Origin: Nemertoderma westbladi
Lineage: Eukaryota; Xenacoelomorpha; Nemertodermatida; Nemertodermatidae
Direction: 5' to 3'
Length of the DNA stretch: 23,207 nucleotides
Assembly: GCA_032718475.1 (NCBI GenBank)
Contig: JAUCBJ010007241.1
Location: forward strand, 1 to 23,207
The notes beneath the pieces are model-generated. The model did not search any database. It saw only the letters and a list, made by a program, of their open reading frames with translations, and was not told the origin of the DNA. Positions 1 through 8,602 of this stretch are shown here, piece by piece. How positions within the stretch are numbered: position 1 is the stretch's first letter; each line of letters begins with the position of its first letter. The position numbers and the translations under genes were made by a program.

Positions 1-487
1 AGCCGGTCTCTCTAACCTGTAGTGTTATCAAGAAAATTGGGAATTGGGTGATTTATCCGTATTATCCAAATAGCGATATTTCCATCAACAAATATTTACA
101 ATTAATAACTGACGGTAAAATAACAGTACAAACAATATGATTAATGAGTTAGAAGTATCAAGGTGAGATGAGTGATTTAAGTCAGTGAGTTCGTTTCGTT
201 AGGTAACAGTTTATACTTTCGATAATTCAAGCAGTTTACGGTACAGCAGTATCTGATTGGCCCAAGCCAAACAAAGAACCACGCGGCCAATGGCTGTTTC
301 CATGTCAGCAACCAGCTGCTAGATGTCGTAATATGAATCATCACGGCTAAACTGTGAAAGGTGGTTGATGCATTACAAGTTTTTTGTCTTACCATGTCCG
401 CTAAAACACGTATATAGCAGAATGATTTTTATGTCCGTTAAAACACCTGTAAAGGTACCTTGCGGGCGAGGGGAATATATATACAGT
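1..487. other. No gene seen; left-edge intergenic sequence
   Basis: I see no coding exon, RNA gene or element end here. A short direct repeat, ATGTCCG(C/T)TAAAACAC, occurs near 394 and near 432. The 72-codon minus-strand frame at 177-395 has no recognisable motif and is treated as chance. Confidence 0.5.
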
Positions 488-490
488 TAG

Positions 491-1315
491 AAAACCTTTT
501 TAGAGTATTCCAGCGCCTGGGGGGAACTGGCCAGCATAGGCAAACGTATCAGTTATCCCACAAAAGCTTTTACAGATGGTGCGGCCATAGTAGCAAAGTT
601 TGCAATAGATATTCAACATAAACTAAGAGAACACCTGTTTGACAGCACTAAATTTCTTATGTCTCCCGTCAACAGCGCCTCTCTGCATCTCGGGTCACGA
701 TCATCATCACTTGAAATGGCACACGACATTATTGAGCTCTACAAATGCAAATATGAAAAGAACTTTACGGAAAACTGCAAAAAAAAAGGCTAAACCATGT
801 CAATACACCACACACTACCGGTGACCTTAAAGCAGACTTTGACCACCTCAGGAATGATATGATAAATACTATATCTGTTTTACAGACAAGACTTTGCAAA
901 TCCGAGGCTAACTATGCCAACCTAACTACACACTTCCAAAATCTAGAGGACGAATTACAGCACGAGCGGCATGTACATCTATTTTTTAGCATATTGCTAC
1001 AAAATGCAGCAATATCAGACCACAGTGAAAGATGTCAGCAACAAATCGACAGCGACCACAACTACCTTCCTAGACGACAACGAACTCAGTAATACTTGGC
1101 TAGTAATAGACGAATGTTCCCAAACTCCAAACTCATACAATGTGGGGACAGAGACACATAGTAACTCCAACAGCAACCATCCATCAGAAGATGTGACGCA
1201 ATGCAACCCTACTAACCACCGCCAATCCAAGGACAAGGCCCAAAATCGCAGCGACTCAAATGTAGCTGATAAATGTGGCATTAATTTTTGCAATGAAACT
1301 CCAGTAATTGTCTGA
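491..1315 (+). pseudogene. Broken ORF of unknown, possibly retroelement, origin
   Basis: Three overlapping open stretches on the plus strand look like one interrupted coding sequence. The first (491-793) is open for 100 codons without an early ATG. It meets a run of nine A at 779-787, where a one-base shift leads into the second frame (757-1092). That part reads as a charged, heptad-like segment around 830-970 (residues such as KADFDHLRND and NLEDELQHER), so a coiled coil is plausible. A second shift returns to the original frame for a Ser/Thr/Asn-rich tail ending at 1315. The last 70 bases are duplicated in inverse orientation at 3359-3463, which suggests a dispersed repeat rather than a host gene. 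A LINE ORF1 or gag-like protein is possible, but I recognise no diagnostic motif. Confidence 0.35.
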
Positions 1316-1333
1316 TTGATTGACATGGGTTAA
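1244..1333 (+). repeat. Left arm of an inverted duplication (partner 3359-3463)
   Basis: This segment is nearly identical to the reverse complement of 3359-3463. About 80 bases match without a visible difference; a 16-base indel then separates them from a shared ATGGGTTAA. It overlaps the end of the broken ORF that stops at 1315. Confidence 0.75.
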
Positions 1334-1840
1334 CCTTACATGGCTCGAAGTGTAAATGCCTTACAGTCTTGTATAGAGCTCCTGTATTTCCTACGAAACA
1401 GAATATATGGGTATATGGGTCAAGGAAAGGTGGGTTTGGCTCCAGAGAAAGTAGATCAACCAATGGTGGTGCGGTTTACCATCAATTAATGCGCATCCAT
1501 TGGCTAGGCCAAAGTAGGTAGGAATGTATCCCAAGTAATTATAATATAACCGTTACCTATATTGATTGTGGCTCAGTTGGCTAGTATAGAGTGTAGAAGT
1601 CAGACGGTTTTCAACCGTCGCCAGTACTGCTATTATTGTGCTGTATTACCGGTACAGTAGTTATACATGCATCTGACATTATATCAACATTCAGTCATTA
1701 ACTCATTTATTCTACCGGCCTTTGGCCTTTCAGCCCCAAAGCCTTCAGTCACACTAGCACGCGGCGACGCGTATCTAAACCACGACAAAACCCGGTCGGG
1801 AATCCCTCGCCAACTCGGGGATCCCGTCACAGCAGTTACC

Positions 1841-2067
1841 CCCATGTGAAGAATACCAGGTTTTCACCAAAAACACAGGTTAGGTTACAGAAGGGCTGAA
1901 TCTAACCAAAACAATAAACGAATTAGTATATGTGCAGGTTATGAGACAGAAATAAGCACTATAAAACACTTAATAAATATAAATTAAAAAAAAATAAAAA
2001 ATCTTCGTATATAAAATTCCAATAAAAAGTCGACCGAAAAGTGAAATCCTGGTATTCTTCACATGGG
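1841..2067. mobile_element. MITE copy 1, 227 bp, perfect 20-bp terminal inverted repeats
   Basis: The left end CCCATGTGAAGAATACCAGG (1841-1860) is the exact reverse complement of 2048-2067. The interior is AT-rich and non-coding. A related copy lies at 14385-14587 and shares the ends and an internal block (AGGTTACAGAAGGGCTGAA followed by TCTAACCAAAACAATAAAC). No target-site duplication is obvious, so the superfamily is not assigned. It is non-autonomous: no transposase frame fits inside. Confidence 0.85.
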
Positions 2068-3358
2068 CACACTTCATGGCCTTTTTATTAATTAATTTGT
2101 AACGAAACAACAGAAATACTTTTAATTAACCCGAATTAATAACTTAATCCGATATATAATATAATAACTTAATTGCTATTCTGTTTCTAAAAGTCATTAA
2201 AAACTCAATATTTTAATCTGGAATGCAATACCTAGAAATCAAAAACTTTGTTTTTTAAATATGATTTTAGAATTTTTACTGTTGTTTTATTTAAGTACGA
2301 TCTAGAAAGATGTTTAATGTTTTTATATCCGCTGTTTTTATTTAGATCGCGCCTTGAACAAAAACTCCGATAAAGCGCCATACAAATATAATATATTATT
2401 TTTATTAAAATACGGAAAATACGGTAAGATAAAGTACAATTCACTTTCGCTATAATTGAAGTTTCAGCACAATTTCAGTTTCATTTGCATTGCCCCCCAA
2501 ATTTCAAGAAGGAATCTTTTTTTCAAAGATGTAAATCGTACCAACAGCGTCATAATGTAACCAACTTCAATATCATAAACTCCATCTCCACAAATATGTC
2601 TCCATCTCCACCAATAAGTCTCTATCTACCACCAATCAATATCTTCGGTTTCTTCTGCATTGCCTCATCAAAGGATTTCTAATAGGCAGGGCTGCCTTAA
2701 ATTAAAATTAATTAGGCCTAATAGAAATTCATATTGCTTGATACATATATAATTTAATCTACTAAACTAATCAAAAAATGGCTTGAAAATAACATTCAAT
2801 TAAAAATAAATATGTGGGCCATTAAAAACTAATGTAATGTGTTAACACTAAGCTCATATTCTTCCATATGTTTCAGTTAGATTGGCAATTTTTGGTAGTT
2901 AATCAGTGCATATGAATATATCGCGTGAGTATGTCCAAAATGGTCCAAAAAAGTGTCCCATACTTGGTAGGTTTTTTATCAGAAAATGCGAACTGATACA
3001 GATTTAGATGGTCACATCCATTTCTTATATAGTTTTTTTGTCATATGGGTTGTATCAGTGAGACTGCTAGGTCAAAATCTACAGTATGTGGCCAAGTTGA
3101 TAAAACTGCCAAGTCACATAACGTGATGGACGTCCCATACTTGACATTGTGTTGGGAGCAGAAGTTTATCATTATCATGGTCTACGTTTGTTTCTCTCAC
3201 TCAATAACGGCCGATAAATTTTTGGTGCACTTTTTGGTTTCACATGCAGAAATCATCGCTCTTTCTAACCATCACTATGGCGAATTCTCAAAGTTAATTT
3301 CAAAATTTAACAAATCTCAAATATCACGTACGGACTTTGGTCAATATGGTTGGAATTA
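2068..3358. other. AT-rich intergenic sequence, no gene seen
   Basis: Short frames here (2232-2444 minus, 2485-2682 plus, 3045-3359 plus) show no recognisable domain. The 12-mer GTCCCATACTTG occurs twice (about 2956 and 3133). I see no element termini apart from the neighbouring MITE and the inverted duplication. Confidence 0.4.
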
Positions 3359-3463
3359 ACCCATGTATTGAATTTGGTCTAGTCAATCAATCAGACAATT
3401 ACTGGAGTTTCATTGCAAAAATTAATGCCACATTTATCAGCTACATTTGAGTCGCTGCGATTT
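3359..3463 (-). repeat. Right arm of an inverted duplication (partner 1244-1333)
   Basis: This is the reverse complement of 1244-1333, plus an extra 16 bases near its left end. It carries the end of the coding-like sequence of the broken ORF at 491-1315 but none of its upstream part, so it is a fragment of the same repeat inserted in the opposite direction. Confidence 0.75.
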
Positions 3464-3860
3464 GTTTTTTAATTAACATTTAGTTCGGGATTATATTTTA
3501 ATTATTACAGAAGTAAACTGGATGGATAAATCGATTTTCTGCCGTATTGCCTGACAAATGATTTATATTTTCACTATTATCGGGATATTTTATTTACCGA
3601 GAATGGCAAGGTTAATAAAAGATCAGGAGCTTGGCGAATATGTGCATCACGTTATAAGCCTAAATTGAATAATAAAAATTAATAAAGTGATAAAACATTT
3701 TTAATGTCCATGAGAAATAACTGAAATATGATAACCCGAGGATATTTAACAACTAATATTTCAAGTAGGTCACAAATAATGTCATACCTTTCACTTTTGG
3801 ATAATTCATAAATAAATTATTGTTTTGACGATAATTAAAATATAAATATTTACGAAATCT

Positions 3861-4267
3861 CAGTGCCGGATTAAAGGGTTTTTGAAGAGCATAATAACTA
3901 TAATGGCGACTGATAACATTTCTAAATGTTTACTGTTGGCCTACTGTTGTTTTCATTATAATTAATTATCCAAAATTATAATTAATTACTAATAAATAGG
4001 CAGGGGCAGCTATATTAATTTAATTACAAAATATTGGATGAGACGATTGGAATGCTATATTTTCCTTGAAATTAATAATATTATCATAATTATTTAACTC
4101 TCAAAATTAAAGAGGTAAAAAATATGGATTTTTTCATATATTTTTACATATACATATTGGATTTTTTCCTAAAAAAAAAGGTAAACAATAAGATCAAATT
4201 TGTTGACCTACATTTAACACAAGTGCGTGCTTCAATTGACTACCCGCAGCCCCTTAATCCGGCACTG
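3861..4267. mobile_element. Non-autonomous hAT-like DNA transposon (about 407 bp)
   Basis: The left end CAGTGCCGGATTAAAGGG (3861-3878) and the reverse complement of the right end, CAGTGCCGGATTAAGGGG (4250-4267), are inverted repeats differing at one base. Ends starting CAGTG or CAGGG with GGATTAA-type sequence are typical of hAT elements (family knowledge). The interior is AT-rich and has no transposase. The expected 8-bp target duplication is not evident in the flanks, so it may have decayed. The right end lies about 90 bp downstream of the stop codon of the minus-strand receptor gene. Confidence 0.75.
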
Positions 4268-4357
4268 TAACTCCCTATGATTTGATCTCGTTTTTGGTGT
4301 TAGAGTTGCTGAAATTTAACACTACATCATCATCAGTCTGTTGCTACTCTCCATAAC

Positions 4358-5116
4358 TTACAGCTTATCGTACTCCGAGCGTCCCCTGCAACACGTGTAC
4401 TTCCCAACAAACAACCCACCGTCTCTAACTAAAAAAGGAAAATCGGACCAAAAACTTCGGTTAGGAATAACATCAACTCCTTCGGCTTTCTTAACAAACT
4501 TCATCACCACAATCCCGACGACGATATAGAGAATAACGACAACTATAAGACTTATACAGAGTGCTGAACCTATAGACAAGCCACCGCTGACGGGGTTGCC
4601 TCCATCTGTACAGTCTTTAGCCCCTAGACAGGCGCATTGATGCTTCAACTCCAATGAGTATTGTCCTGGTTGCTGCTCGCTAGCAGTGAAAACAGGTTCC
4701 GTAGAGTCAACGCACGTTAGCAACAACACGGTTGCTATGGACGCGTCTTCATTAAAGTAAACAATTTGTACACCGGTACCAGGTGTGTAAACGAAAGTCG
4801 CTTTCTTTTGTATACCTATTACAGTGCATCCACTTGTTGAAGATGTTTTGGTTCTAGAAGCAGCTATGTCGCCGCCAGTGCACCCGTTACCTGGGGTGAA
4901 TGGCTGACAGGGGTTGTAGTCGTAATTGAAACTCCCGTCACTGTCCTCGCTGGTGTAACTAAAACGTGGGCCATCTGATCTTGCTAGAGGATGTAAGCTG
5001 TATTCCCCGCTACCGTCGGTCATTTTACAAGAGCATTCATCGATTTTTGTGCAATCTAGTGTCACAGACCCAACAACACCAACAACTAAAAGGGAAATTC
5101 CGCGCAAAAATAGCAT
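4358..5116 (-). CDS. MRH-domain, cation-dependent mannose-6-phosphate receptor-like membrane protein
   Basis: A 252-residue type I membrane protein in one uninterrupted frame. Residues 1-20 are a hydrophobic signal peptide. Residues 22-169 form a lumenal domain with ten Cys (22, 28, 30, 70, 79, 97, 135, 161, 163, 169) and the MRH-type motif NYDYNPCQPF (64-73). One membrane span lies at about 182-205. The 45-residue tail has FWSDFPFLVRDGG (222-234), resembling the FWQD-type tail of CD-MPR, a Cys pair at 242-243 and a terminal YDKL, a YxxPhi sorting motif. Known relatives carry mannose-phosphate ligands between Golgi and endosomes. Of the four sugar-contacting residues, Gln71, Glu147 and Tyr153 appear present, but the Arg position before Cys135 is Ala128, so ligand binding is uncertain. 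The stop codon overlaps GTAAGT, so a spliced longer tail cannot be excluded. An Atg27/MRH-like non-receptor is the alternative. Confidence 0.85.
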   Translation of the reverse strand: MLFLRGISLLVVGVVGSVTLDCTKIDECSCKMTDGSGEYSLHPLARSDGPRFSYTSEDSDGSFNYDYNPCQPFTPGNGCTGGDIAASRTKTSSTSGCTVIGIQKKATFVYTPGTGVQIVYFNEDASIATVLLLTCVDSTEPVFTASEQQPGQYSLELKHQCACLGAKDCTDGGNPVSGGLSIGSALCISLIVVVILYIVVGIVVMKFVKKAEGVDVIPNRSFWSDFPFLVRDGGLFVGKYTCCRGRSEYDKL

Positions 5117-5150
5117 TGTCTGTTGCAGTTGTAGTTTACATGAGTTTCAA

Positions 5151-5160
5151 AAATTTATAA
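5151..5160 (-). promoter_or_regulatory. Candidate TATA element of the MRH receptor gene
   Basis: The minus strand reads TTATAAATTT about 35-45 bases before the ATG at 5116. A start site 25-30 bases downstream would fall near 5125, giving a very short 5' leader. This is positional inference only; the region is AT-rich. Confidence 0.35.
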
Positions 5161-5545
5161 GCAGAATAATAAAGTGATTGTGAGATTATTTATTTAATAC
5201 TACTTTATTAGCATTTTAATTATTTATTGCTACCAAAGTCCGCCCAAACGAGAAACGGAATTGTTAGTTTAGATTAACCTCAGTTGATAATATTATTATC
5301 AATAATCGTAATCAGGTGAGTTTCGAAGTAATAAAATAGATCTCAGGAAAGGAAATGAAAAGTTAAGGTGTTTTTATGTTAACGTACTGTAGGTAGGCTA
5401 GCTAGTCTATTTCATATAGGCATAAATAATAATTTAATAATAATAATAAAGTATTTATATAGCGCTAAATTTACGTTTATAGTACTCTAAGACTAAGTAC
5501 CTGTACATAAAATTTAATATTAAAAGTGGTATACAGTAAGTATCT

Positions 5546-6547
5546 ATGGTGGCCCTGAGCGGCCAATTTTTGTAATCTTTTTTTTGTTCCCCCGACTTTT
5601 ACAAACTCGTTCGAACGACTTTACAAAACTCGGAAAAACAAATCTAATTGGATGGAGTGGTTTCTATACCAACTAACAAACACCTGATCAAGTTTGTTTC
5701 CCCGACCTTTGCAGGTAATTGTCTTATAGAGGCCCTGGTTGGCTGATAAAAGGAAAGTGATCGGCAAACATGTGAAACACGAAACACCGAACGCAACCCA
5801 AAGGCCCTCCTTTCTCTGTCTTGGCAGTAACCTATAAGGCAGGGAAGGCGACACAATAAATCCCAAGGTTGAACACACCGTAAACATACAACCCTTTATC
5901 TTTACTCCCCGAACATAAGCTAGGTATCCATATCGCTGTGTTGGCGCACGAGTTACGATATTATTGTAACTAGCTCGACATGGTATCGAACCCGAGACCT
6001 CCTAGCAAGTAGTAAAGCGGGTAACCACTCTTCCACCAAGTTGGCACTTAAGTACAATTGTTATCAGTTATACTGTACCTAATAGCATCTGTAGATTGTC
6101 ATGGTTTGGGAATAGGACATGAGGGAACCAGGTGTCTTTATTTTTTTTGCTTTTATTTATCTTTTAGTGGGAGCGGAAAATATCAAACCAATAAAATATG
6201 TAATATTGGATACCGATTCGATAAAAAAAAAGGTTATCAAAGGGACTGTAGCTTCAGTCTGATTGGCTAAATTATGGAAACAAACTTGATTGAATGTCAG
6301 TTCATATAGAAACCACTCCAGCCAATTAGATATGTTTCCTCGGGTTTTGTAAAGACGTTCGAACGAGTTTGCAAAAGTCGGGGGGACAAACTTGATTGAG
6401 TGTTTGTTGGTATAGAAACCACTCTAGCCAATTAGATTTGTTTCCCCGAGTTTTGTAAAGTCGTTCGAACGAATTTGCAAAATTTTATTTTTTTAAATTT
6501 AAAAATGTATTACAAAACTTACAAAACTGGCCGCTCAGGGCTACCAT
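5546..6547. mobile_element. About 1-kb terminal-inverted-repeat transposon with palindromic subterminal repeats
   Basis: The left end ATGGTGGCCCTGAGCGGCCA (5546-5565) pairs with the right end, whose reverse complement is ATGGTAGCCCTGAGCGGCCA (6528-6547): 19 of 20 bases match. Flanks read AAGTATCT on the left and AAGTATCA on the right, a candidate 7-8 bp target duplication, as in hAT-type insertion. Subterminal blocks carry the palindrome CGTTCGAACG: once on the left (about 5608) and twice on the right, in two roughly 115-bp units (6300-6480) in inverse orientation to the left block. No transposase is visible. A tRNA-like unit lies inside (5980-6042). Confidence 0.75.
5980..6042 (-). repeat. 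tRNA-like SINE head inside the TIR element
   Basis: Read on the minus strand, an A-box-like TGGAAGAGTGGTTA (6023-6036) is followed by a B-box-like GGGTTCGATACC (5982-5993), the layout of an internal RNA polymerase III promoter. The cloverleaf is not clean, so this is a tRNA-derived repeat, not a functional tRNA gene. Confidence 0.55.
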
Positions 6548-6587
6548 AAGTATCAGTTAGTTTCAAAATATTTCAAAAGAATATAAT

Positions 6588-6825
6588 TTATTTTATTAAA
6601 ATTTCAGTTTCATCATCATTCAATTTTAGTTTATTTGCAAGTAGCCATTTTATAACTGCAGTAAAAGCCTTTTGAATCTCTGGTTCAGCCTTTACATCAT
6701 TTTTTTTGATACTTGCAAGAAAAGAGAAGTACACTTGGTGATCATCGGCCGGCATGACTATGTGCAGACTACAGCCCTGCGGGAAACCATAATCGAGATT
6801 TTTGTTCGCTGAACTTTAACTTAAT
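6588..6825 (-). pseudogene. LINE reverse transcriptase remnant, catalytic-motif part
   Basis: The minus strand encodes YGFPQGCSL (around 6765-6792), matching the conserved G-PQG-S motif of non-LTR reverse transcriptases. After only a few codons follow PADDHQVYFSF (around 6720-6752), corresponding to the YADD active-site motif with Tyr replaced by Pro, then WLLANKLKLNDDETE, the N-LKLN--KTE motif typical of L2/CR1/jockey-like LINEs. The stop is at 6588-6590. The spacing between PQG and ADD is too short for the family, so a deletion has removed part of the palm. Together with 7115-7620 it is one decayed element, interrupted by a tRNA-like unit at 6858-6928. Confidence 0.8.
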
Positions 6826-6857
6826 ATTCGAACATGATCACATCTATTCGTGAGTAA

Positions 6858-6928
6858 GAGGATTTGAACCAATTCAGGCACGAACCGCAGACACCCCTAT
6901 TGTACTGTAGGCGAACAACTTCACCATT
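6858..6928 (-). repeat. tRNA-like SINE head within the LINE remnant
   Basis: Minus strand: A-box-like TGGTGAAGTTGTTCGCC (6910-6926) and a good B box GGTTCAAATCC (6860-6870), about 40 bases apart, as in tRNAs with a long variable arm. It separates two parts of the reverse-transcriptase remnant, so it may be a later insertion. Confidence 0.55.
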
Positions 6929-7114
6929 CTTTCCTGATCTATGGTGTCACAGGCTCACTCATATCTAGCTTCACCAGCAGTGTAACTTCACCATCATCCA
7001 TTTTTGATAATATATCCGATTTTAATTTTAGTACAGTAGTGCAGTTTCAGTACTATGAAAACGGCGGTAAGCTGATCGGTTTGGTGTAATGGGTTGTTAT
7101 TTTCAATCTGCGGT

Positions 7115-7620
7115 ATAAATTATTGTTTCATTGCAGCTTGCTTAGTGAGCTTGCCAACACAGGGCAGACCACTAATCGGGCGATAGTTTAGGAGAATCTT
7201 TCCATCGAGAGGACATTTCTTTGTAATCGTGGAGATCGCAGAATACTTCCAAAGTCTAGAAAAGACCCTATTTGTAAGGAATTGTTTACCGTAGTGTCGG
7301 TAATCGCTGGCAGTAGGCCTATCCCACTGAGAAAACTCTTGACTAGAAATGTTAGTTTTTCGATATCAGTCTCTTCAAGCGTATCGAAATTAGACAAATT
7401 GAGTTTAGCACTACAGGCAAGTTCGTCATCCTCAACCTCTGAGTCTGTATTGGTTGATTCCTTATCAAATTCATCACGTATTAATTTTATTATTGAATGG
7501 AAAAAATTGCTAAGCATTTCATTAAGTTCCATATTTGAACTGTGGGGAGGATATTCTATATTAGGTGGTTGTTGGGACAGACTTTTACCAAAGTGAAAAA
7601 CTTTCTTTGGTCACCATTGC
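7115..7620 (-). pseudogene. LINE reverse transcriptase remnant, N-terminal part
   Basis: The minus strand reads through a pre-RT region (ELNEMLSNFFHSI, then SNFDTLEETDIEKL, coded at about 7360-7532), which resembles the NFF...F..L...ei.kl segment ahead of LINE reverse transcriptases. A frameshift near 7265 then gives LWKYSAISTITKKCPLDGK and NYRPISGLP (about 7145-7270), the WK-A-I-PI-KK and NYRPIS motifs of the RT fingers. The frame ends in a stop near 7118, before the palm. At least one more frameshift lies near 7580. A 114-codon frame with an ATG at 7532 is part of this remnant and should not be read as a host gene. Confidence 0.8.
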
Positions 7621-8155
7621 AGCCTACAATAGAACTCAGCCCTTGATTTAGATAGAATTAGTGAATATTTGTAGCGAATACTTGTTGCGAATCAGTTTAT
7701 AGTTTTACAGGACTCGATTTAATCTTGTCCTTCTCCCCAAACGTTCCAAGTTTCTTAAATTTCCTTGTATTTTCTGATACCGATATATCCTGATACGAGT
7801 GATACGGCAGCAAAAACTAAAGAGAATTACGGTATGTGAATTTGAGACAAGGGACAATCTTATTGACACAAATCCAATCTCAGCGAATGAATATCTCGTC
7901 TTGTCGCAGTGAGTTAACAATGTAAATCAATTGAAGGAAAAGAGCAGGCTGCAGATGCACAAAAACAATACACCAGAGTCAATACAGTAGCACTGATTAT
8001 GGTTTCACCTTTGCATCGTGAATCAGGTGATATTTGCGCCTATCCTCAGAGAGGAATAATGCATTGTGATTTTTGAGAGACCCCTCCCCACATCTAGGGA
8101 CTTTCCAACTTAAACAACAATTCAAATTATACCAATTTATATAAATGTTTATATT
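7621..8155. other. Intergenic sequence downstream of the C16orf89-like gene
   Basis: I see no coding motif here. The 71-codon minus frame at 7705-7920 has no recognisable similarity. Confidence 0.4.
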
Positions 8156-8186
8156 TTTATTAAACATATTGAAATATACATTTATT
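8156..8186 (-). terminator. Candidate polyadenylation signals of the C16orf89-like gene
   Basis: AATAAA occurs on the minus strand at 8186-8181 and again at 8161-8156, about 150-175 bases after the stop codon at 8334. The region is AT-rich, so chance matches are possible. Confidence 0.45.
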
Positions 8187-8333
8187 TACCATACATATAT
8201 TCTGTAGGATAACTTTATATTGACATATATAGATGGCCATCAATAAATATATCATTATTATTATTATACCTTATAAAGGCTATTTCGAATTTAATTTGTA
8301 CCATATATATAGACCTTTCGGTAATCTGTTGCC

Positions 8334-8602
8334 TTAGTTACCAGTTAGGATATTTCTTAGATATGAGGCTAACACACCAGTTGCTAAGGAACTGATGTGT
8401 GAGTGACAATTTTCTCCGAACTGCGTATCATATCTACGAACTCTTTTATGGGCTCCGTCGTTATTGGTCGGCGAACTCGTCACTGGATGCTCATTGGCTG
8501 CCCTCTCTCCGTAGCAACCTTCGGGACGTTGCCAAGTTAATATTTGGTTCAGCCAATCACGATGTAGGAATTGTTTGTATCCAATTAAATTGCATGTAAA
8601 TA
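8334..8602 (-). CDS. C16orf89: C16orf89-like exon 6 (C-terminal, with stop)
   Basis: The acceptor TTTTGCAG ends at 8603. Two bases complete an Ile codon begun in exon 5, so the junction reads LFLEN-I-FTC, matching the family's DLFMEN-I-.FC motif. The exon encodes residues 259-346, including WLNQILTWQRPEGCYGE and a C-terminal NCHSHISSLATGVLASYLR, and ends TAA at 8334-8336. Confidence 0.9.

Noticed and set aside
1566-1626. tRNA-like sequence (TGGCTCAGTTGG with a GGTTTTCAACC element)
   Set aside because: The B-box match is poor and the arms do not fold as a tRNA; kept only as a possible decayed SINE.
7188-7532. Host exon with an acceptor (CCTCCCCACAG) just upstream of ATG at 7532
   Set aside because: The frame continues upstream through the supposed acceptor with LINE pre-RT similarity, and downstream shifts into NYRPIS; it is a LINE remnant.
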